A stretch of DNA of 64,000 nucleotides from Bacteroides stercoris ATCC 43183 (lineage in GTDB: Bacteria; Bacteroidota; Bacteroidia; Bacteroidales; Bacteroidaceae). Location: assembly GCF_025147325.1 (NCBI RefSeq), contig NZ_CP102262.1, positions 2,480,001 through 2,544,000 on the forward strand. The letters are read 5' to 3'. Made by a program: the position numbers and the translations under genes. Below, piece after piece: positions 59,716 to 64,000 of this stretch; the stretch's first letter is position 1; the number at the start of each line of letters is the position of its first letter. The notes under the pieces are model-generated. The model saw nothing but the letters and a program-made list of their open reading frames with translations. It did no database searches and had not been told where the DNA came from.

Positions 59716-61113
59716 TTATAATCTCTCTTGTTTGAGATTTTCTACAAACCGGTCTATTTCCTGTAACTTTTTGGGTATATCGATGCTTTGAGGACAGTGC
59801 GGGTTGCATTGGTCGCATCCTGTACAATGGCTTGCCTGGCGGAGCTTCGGTACGCTGCGGTCATAACCGATGAGGAAGGCGCGGCGGGCTTCGCGATAGT
59901 TCTCATCCCGGCTGCTTTTGGGTATATTGCCTTCGTTGACGCAACGGTTGTAATGCAGCAGAATGGCGGGAATGTCCAGTCCGTAGGGACAAGGCATGCA
60001 ATACTTGCAGTCGTTGCACGGGATGATAGGATAGGTAAGCATTACCTGCGCCGTATCTTCCAGCAGAGCCAGTTCTTCTTCCGTGCAAGGGTCGAGGGGG
60101 GAATAGGTGCGGAGATTGTCCTGCAGATGTTCCATATACGTCATGCCGCTCAGTACCGTCAGTACCTTGGGGAAGCTCCCGGCAAAGCGGAATGCCCAGG
60201 AAGCCACACTCTCTTGCGGGCGATGTTGTTTCAGGCGTGCCACCAAGTGGTCGTTCAGTCTGGATAGCCGTCCTCCCAGCAGCGGTTCCATGATAATGGC
60301 GGGAATGTCGCGTTTAACGAGTTCGCCATACAGATATTCGGCATTGACATTATTGCCCGAAGCATGCCGCCAGTCGGCATAGTTGAGTTGGATTTGCACG
60401 AAATCCCAGTGTATGCGGTCGTGCATGGCCAGTATTTCATCGAACACGTCCGTTGTTCCGTGAAACGAAAACCCCAGGTTCCGGATACGCCCGGCCTTGT
60501 GTTCTTCCATCAGAAAATCAATCATACCGTTGTCGATGTACCGTGCCCGGAATGTCTTGATGCCGCCATTGCCGACGGAGTGCAACAGATAATAATCGAT
60601 GTAGTCCACTTGCAGGTCCTCGAACGATTTCCGATACATGGCAATTGAATTCTCGCGGGTGTAATTGGAAAAGTTGGACAGTTTGGTGGCTATCAGGAAC
60701 TTTTCACGCGGATGGCGTTTCAGTGCTATTCCCGTTGACTTCTCCGACCAACCCTGCACATACACGGGCGATGTGTCGAAATAGTTCACGCCGTGGGCGA
60801 TGGCATAGTCAATCAGTTCGTTGACCGCTTCCTGGTCTACCTCATCTCCGTTTCCGTCAGCCCGCTTCCGGGTAGGCCAGCGCATGCAGCCGTAGCCCAA
60901 TAAGGATACCCGGTCGCCCGTGGTGGGATTGGTACGGTACACCATCTTATCGATAGGAATTTCACCCAAAGCGGCCGATTCGCTGTCCGAACGGTTGTTC
61001 TTGCCGGAGCAGCCATACAGTGCGGCTGCCGATGCAAACGTCCCTGCGCCGGCAAGCTTGAAGAAGTCCCGGCGGTTTATCTTGCTGTTATTCTTATTAT
61101 TCTTTTCTTCCAT
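59716..61113 (-). CDS. Tat-exported ferredoxin-domain aldo/keto reductase (lipoprotein)
   Basis: 465 residues. The N-terminus NRRDFFKLAGAGTFASAAALYGCSG is a twin-arginine signal ending in a lipobox Cys. The middle (about 55-335) is an aldo/keto-reductase barrel with YFDTSPVYVQGWSEKSTG and SLSFHG-type strands. The C-terminus has two [4Fe-4S]-type clusters, CNDCKYCMPCPYGLDIP and CTGCDQCNPHCPQSIDIP. Probably a periplasmic oxidoreductase that receives electrons from the polyferredoxin encoded upstream. The substrate is not known. Confidence 0.88.
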   Translation of the reverse strand: MEEKNNKNNSKINRRDFFKLAGAGTFASAAALYGCSGKNNRSDSESAALGEIPIDKMVYRTNPTTGDRVSLLGYGCMRWPTRKRADGNGDEVDQEAVNELIDYAIAHGVNYFDTSPVYVQGWSEKSTGIALKRHPREKFLIATKLSNFSNYTRENSIAMYRKSFEDLQVDYIDYYLLHSVGNGGIKTFRARYIDNGMIDFLMEEHKAGRIRNLGFSFHGTTDVFDEILAMHDRIHWDFVQIQLNYADWRHASGNNVNAEYLYGELVKRDIPAIIMEPLLGGRLSRLNDHLVARLKQHRPQESVASWAFRFAGSFPKVLTVLSGMTYMEHLQDNLRTYSPLDPCTEEELALLEDTAQVMLTYPIIPCNDCKYCMPCPYGLDIPAILLHYNRCVNEGNIPKSSRDENYREARRAFLIGYDRSVPKLRQASHCTGCDQCNPHCPQSIDIPKKLQEIDRFVENLKQERL

Positions 61114-61197
61114 AGTTACTCGTATTTATTCTTCTCGATGCTGTCTGTTGTCCAGAACGTATCGAAGATTTTCCTTTATCGTTTTGTCATCTGATTC

Positions 61198-62727
61198 TCA
61201 CACCGTTCTGTGCATGATATGTCCTTCCACATAGATTGCGCTGAACGGGCGTGCCGGACACAGGTTCTCACATGCGCCGCAGCCGATGCAGCGTTCGGTA
61301 TTGACAACGGGTATTTTGGGGGATTGCGGATTTCCGGAGTCCGAAGCCACCATTTGTATGGCGCCGACCGGGCAGTGGCGAGCGCAGTTGCCGCACTCCA
61401 CCTTATCGGTGATGCAGATGCAATTCTCCTTTATCCATACGGCATGACCTATCTGGATGGCCGATTTGTCGGCTTTCGTTATCGGCCGGATAGCACCTGC
61501 CGGACAAACTTCCGAACACTTGGTACATTCGGGACGGCAGTAGCCGCGCTCGTAGGACATTTCCGGCTGCATCAGCCGTGTCAGGTCGGAAGAGGGGCGC
61601 AGCACCTGGTTGGGACACACCGCAACGCATAGCTGGCAAGCCGTACAGTGTTGTGCAAAGTTGCGTGCGCTCAACGACCCCGGAGGAGTAATGGCGGCGG
61701 CACGTGCGGGTATCTTCTTGTCTTCGATGGCGGCCAGTCCACCGTCTACTTTCTTCTCTTGCGCCTTTAGAGCGGCGGTAGTGGCCAATACTGCCGTTGC
61801 CGAGAGGAATGCGCGCCGGGTATCATCTGCCGGTCCGGTAGAAGTTGTTGTACATTGAGTCTGATTCCGGGCGGATATTTTCGCAGCATCCGCTTTATGA
61901 CGGCGGCGGGTGTAGGTGATGGCTCCTTGTCTGCATTTATCCAGGCAGTCCATGCATGCCACGCAACGGCTGTAATCAATTTCGTGGGTTTTGGAGTTGA
62001 TGCACGATGCCTTGCAGTTGCGTGCGCAAAGTCCGCAGCCGTTGCACTTCTCGGTATCTATGACCGGTTTGAAAAGAGAATACCCGGACAGGAAACCGAG
62101 CACCGTACCTACCGGACAAATCGTGTTGCAGTACGTACGTCCGCCTCGCCATGCCAATATGATGAGCACGACAAAAGTAAGGGTCGCAATGATGAAGGTG
62201 GGCAGGCTTTTCATCCACACCTCCGTTTCATAAAAAGCGTAGCTGTCCGCCCGTTCCGCCAGATATGCCAGCAGGTTATTGCCCCACTGATAGACGGGAG
62301 CGAAGAGACTGGAAGCGATGCGTCCGTAAGAGCTGTACGGTTCGAGCAGTGAGGCGACTGCATGAAAGCGCACGCCCGCAACGAGGGCCATGGCAAACAC
62401 TGCCAACATTGCGTAGCGCAGCCATTTCCTGGCGGGAGAATAGCGGAAACGGTTTTTCTTCCGCTTGCCTGCAAACCGGGAAATGACATCCTGAAATACG
62501 CCGAGCGGGCAGATAACGGAGCAATAGACGCGTCCGAACAGCAGGGTCAATGCAACAAGCAGCAGTACCACGCCTGCATTCAGTGCGAGCAGTGCGGGGA
62601 GGAACTGTATTTTCGCCATCCAGCCCATCCAGCCGTGCAGCGTTCCGGTGAAATCGAGGAACAGGAGCGTGACGAGTGCAAAGAATACAATTGCAAGTGT
62701 CAGTCTGATAGTACGTAACATAGTCAT
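61198..62727 (-). CDS. Membrane polyferredoxin, NapH-NapG-like fusion
   Basis: 509 residues. The first half has membrane segments and NapH-type CxxCP motifs (FGRVYCSVICPLG at 64-76, RTYCNTICPVG at about 197-207), then ferredoxin motifs CNGCGLCARNCKA and CVACMDCLDKCR. An internal twin-arginine-like DTRRAFLSATAVLATTA (301-318) precedes a second half with four more cluster motifs, like NapG. It probably conducts electrons from the quinone pool or cytosol to a periplasmic partner, likely the aldo/keto reductase encoded next. A -7 box TATTTTTG lies upstream. Confidence 0.88.
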   Translation of the reverse strand: MTMLRTIRLTLAIVFFALVTLLFLDFTGTLHGWMGWMAKIQFLPALLALNAGVVLLLVALTLLFGRVYCSVICPLGVFQDVISRFAGKRKKNRFRYSPARKWLRYAMLAVFAMALVAGVRFHAVASLLEPYSSYGRIASSLFAPVYQWGNNLLAYLAERADSYAFYETEVWMKSLPTFIIATLTFVVLIILAWRGGRTYCNTICPVGTVLGFLSGYSLFKPVIDTEKCNGCGLCARNCKASCINSKTHEIDYSRCVACMDCLDKCRQGAITYTRRRHKADAAKISARNQTQCTTTSTGPADDTRRAFLSATAVLATTAALKAQEKKVDGGLAAIEDKKIPARAAAITPPGSLSARNFAQHCTACQLCVAVCPNQVLRPSSDLTRLMQPEMSYERGYCRPECTKCSEVCPAGAIRPITKADKSAIQIGHAVWIKENCICITDKVECGNCARHCPVGAIQMVASDSGNPQSPKIPVVNTERCIGCGACENLCPARPFSAIYVEGHIMHRTV

Positions 62728-62802
62728 AATAGTTTTATCATTGCAAAAATAAGGAGTTTATAATTAGTTTGTGTATATGGATTACGTTTGTTTTTACCGA
62801 TT

Positions 62803-64000
62803 TTACAGAAAAAAGCTTATTTCTTGTTCAATTCCTGTTTCTTTCAGAAAATCCCGGTCGTGTGAGACTGCAAGTACGGTACCTTGATAGTTACGTATCG
62901 TAGCTGTGATGATTTCAATACTTTCGATGTCCAGATTATTGGTGGGCTCGTCCAGAATAAACAGGTCGGGAGTGTTATCGGCAATCATCAGACAGCAGAA
63001 GGCAAGACGCATTTTCTCACCGCCGCTTAATTTGCTGCAAGGCTTGTTCCAGACGTCCTGCGGGAAAAGGTAACGGTTTAAGATGGTCTTTGTTTCATGC
63101 TCCGGCAGATGCCGCAGATTGAAGGCTTCCGCTTGTTCCGAAAGGGTATATTCATTTTGGATAAGGGAGTACTCCTGATCCAGATAAATATAGGTAAAGT
63201 CTGCACGCTCTATCGTTCCGCCGGTCGGTGTCAGTTCGCCGGTAATCAGTTTCAGCAGGGTTGTTTTGCCGCTGCCGTTATCACCTTTAATGCAGAACCG
63301 GTTGCCGCTGCGTAGCTGAAAGCTGAGCGGAACCGTCCAAAGGTTTGTGTTGCTGTCCGGATAATGAAAGTTGATATTCTGTGCCGTGACGAGTATTTTG
63401 CCTATATGCAATGCCGAAGCATTGAAGTCGGTTTTCAGCTTGTTTGTTTGCGGCAGGGAGCCTTTCAGGTTTGTTATTTCCTGTTGAATCTTGTCCGTTT
63501 TTTCGGCATGGACATTGCTGAGTTTGCTACTGCTGTTTTCGGCATGATTCTTCAGGCCGCCCAACAGGATACGTGGAATACCTTTCTTTATGGAAGCCTT
63601 TTCGCCTCGTGTGTTTTGTCTGGCTTTCCGTTCTTCCATTTCACGGGCGGTCTTGCGGGCGAGGCGCAAGGCCTTTTCTTTTTCTTCCAACTGCTGTTGC
63701 AGGGCATTGCGGTGCACTTCCTTCTGTTCTTTGTAAAAGTCGTAATTGCCGCCGTAGCAAGCCAGTCCGTTGCGGGAGAGTTCGCAAATGGCGGGTAACA
63801 GATTTAGCAGAGTACGGTCGTGACTGATAACGAGCACCGTAGCCGAAGTGCGGTGTACGAAATCATACAGACGTTTCCGCCCGGCAGTATCCAGGTGATT
63901 GGTCGGTTCGTCCAGCAGTAGGGTGTCCGGTTCTTTCAGTTCCATGCCGGCAAGGAACAGGCGTGTTTTCTCTCCGCCGCTAAGCCCCTCTAACGGGCGT
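62803..64000 (-). CDS. ABC-F family ATPase, 5' end outside window
   Basis: The frame continues past the right edge, so the protein is only its C-terminal about 400 residues. Visible are the first-domain signature LSGGEKTRLFLAG, Walker B TLLLDEPTNHLD and an H-loop VISHDRTLL. A linker (about 115-190, basic and helical) leads to the second domain, with Walker A GDNGSGKTTLLKLI, signature LSGGEKMRLA, Walker B LFILDEPTNNLD and AVSHDRDFLKE. No membrane domain, as expected for ABC-F ribosome-acting factors. Drug resistance cannot be inferred. Confidence 0.9.
   Translation of the reverse strand, partial: RPLEGLSGGEKTRLFLAGMELKEPDTLLLDEPTNHLDTAGRKRLYDFVHRTSATVLVISHDRTLLNLLPAICELSRNGLACYGGNYDFYKEQKEVHRNALQQQLEEKEKALRLARKTAREMEERKARQNTRGEKASIKKGIPRILLGGLKNHAENSSSKLSNVHAEKTDKIQQEITNLKGSLPQTNKLKTDFNASALHIGKILVTAQNINFHYPDSNTNLWTVPLSFQLRSGNRFCIKGDNGSGKTTLLKLITGELTPTGGTIERADFTYIYLDQEYSLIQNEYTLSEQAEAFNLRHLPEHETKTILNRYLFPQDVWNKPCSKLSGGEKMRLAFCCLMIADNTPDLFILDEPTNNLDIESIEIITATIRNYQGTVLAVSHDRDFLKETGIEQEISFFL

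Overview
The window looks like a Bacteroides-type genome (order Bacteroidales). Almost every intergenic promoter I can see has the Bacteroides -7 box TAnnTTTG rather than an E. coli -10. The gene set fits this: a BspA-like leucine-rich-repeat protein, a DUF4469 HU-like protein, two ISAon1-family insertion sequences, a MobV mobilizable element and a men/cob cluster. Ordinary chromosome (about 19.2-33.5 kb and 54.8-64 kb) alternates with three accretions of mobile DNA.

Region 1 (1 to about 19190) is the right-hand part of a mobilizable integrative element. It holds the 3' end of a tyrosine integrase, an excisionase-like HTH protein, two replication-like proteins (DUF3987 and a zinc-finger/Toprim-like primase) separated by a mirror-symmetric array of ten TTGCAC words, a probable oriT and a MobV relaxase. 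The cargo is the most interesting part of the window. Eight tightly packed minus-strand genes (6984-15992) encode a J-like protein with a glycine-zipper tail, a membrane protein with a GrpE-like C-terminus, an Hsp70, two small proteins (one tail-anchored), a kinase-like/AAA+ fusion with an altered HRD motif, a TerB-like protein and an unknown protein. I do not recognise this as a named system; stress or phage defence is an inference. Next to it is an abortive-infection (Abi_2/AbiF-like HEPN) gene, preceded by a candidate structured RNA and inactivated by an ISAon1-family insertion just after its start codon. The element ends inside a BspA-like gene.

Region 2 (19.8-33.5 kb) is core metabolism. 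A plus-strand run menF-menD-menB-menC-menE::cobQ-cobD-cbiB makes menaquinone precursors and late cobalamin intermediates. It converges on a minus-strand cobU-cobT-cobS-cobC run that attaches the nucleotide loop of B12. MenE and CobQ are fused in a single reading frame.

Region 3 (33562-51988) is an 18.4-kb phage-derived element integrated in tRNA-Gly(CCC), bounded by perfect 58-bp repeats. It has integrase, both terminase subunits, portal, protease, capsid and connector genes. I see no tape-measure, tail-fibre or lysis gene; the rest is toxin-antitoxin-like and accessory cargo. It is either a degenerate prophage or a capsid-forming satellite. Its promoters share a TTTAGA-N4/5-TCTAAA dyad, and several leaders share a covarying hairpin. 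A candidate large structured RNA lies between integrase and terminase. A second small island (HEPN/MNT pair plus an ISAon1-family IS) follows, ending in a decayed third copy of the tRNA-Gly 3' end.

Region 4 (54.9-64 kb) is chromosome: proS, a decayed nudC, an ECF S-component, a BtuB-like TonB receptor, a ferredoxin-type aldo/keto reductase, a NapH/NapG-like polyferredoxin, and an ABC-F ATPase cut by the window end.
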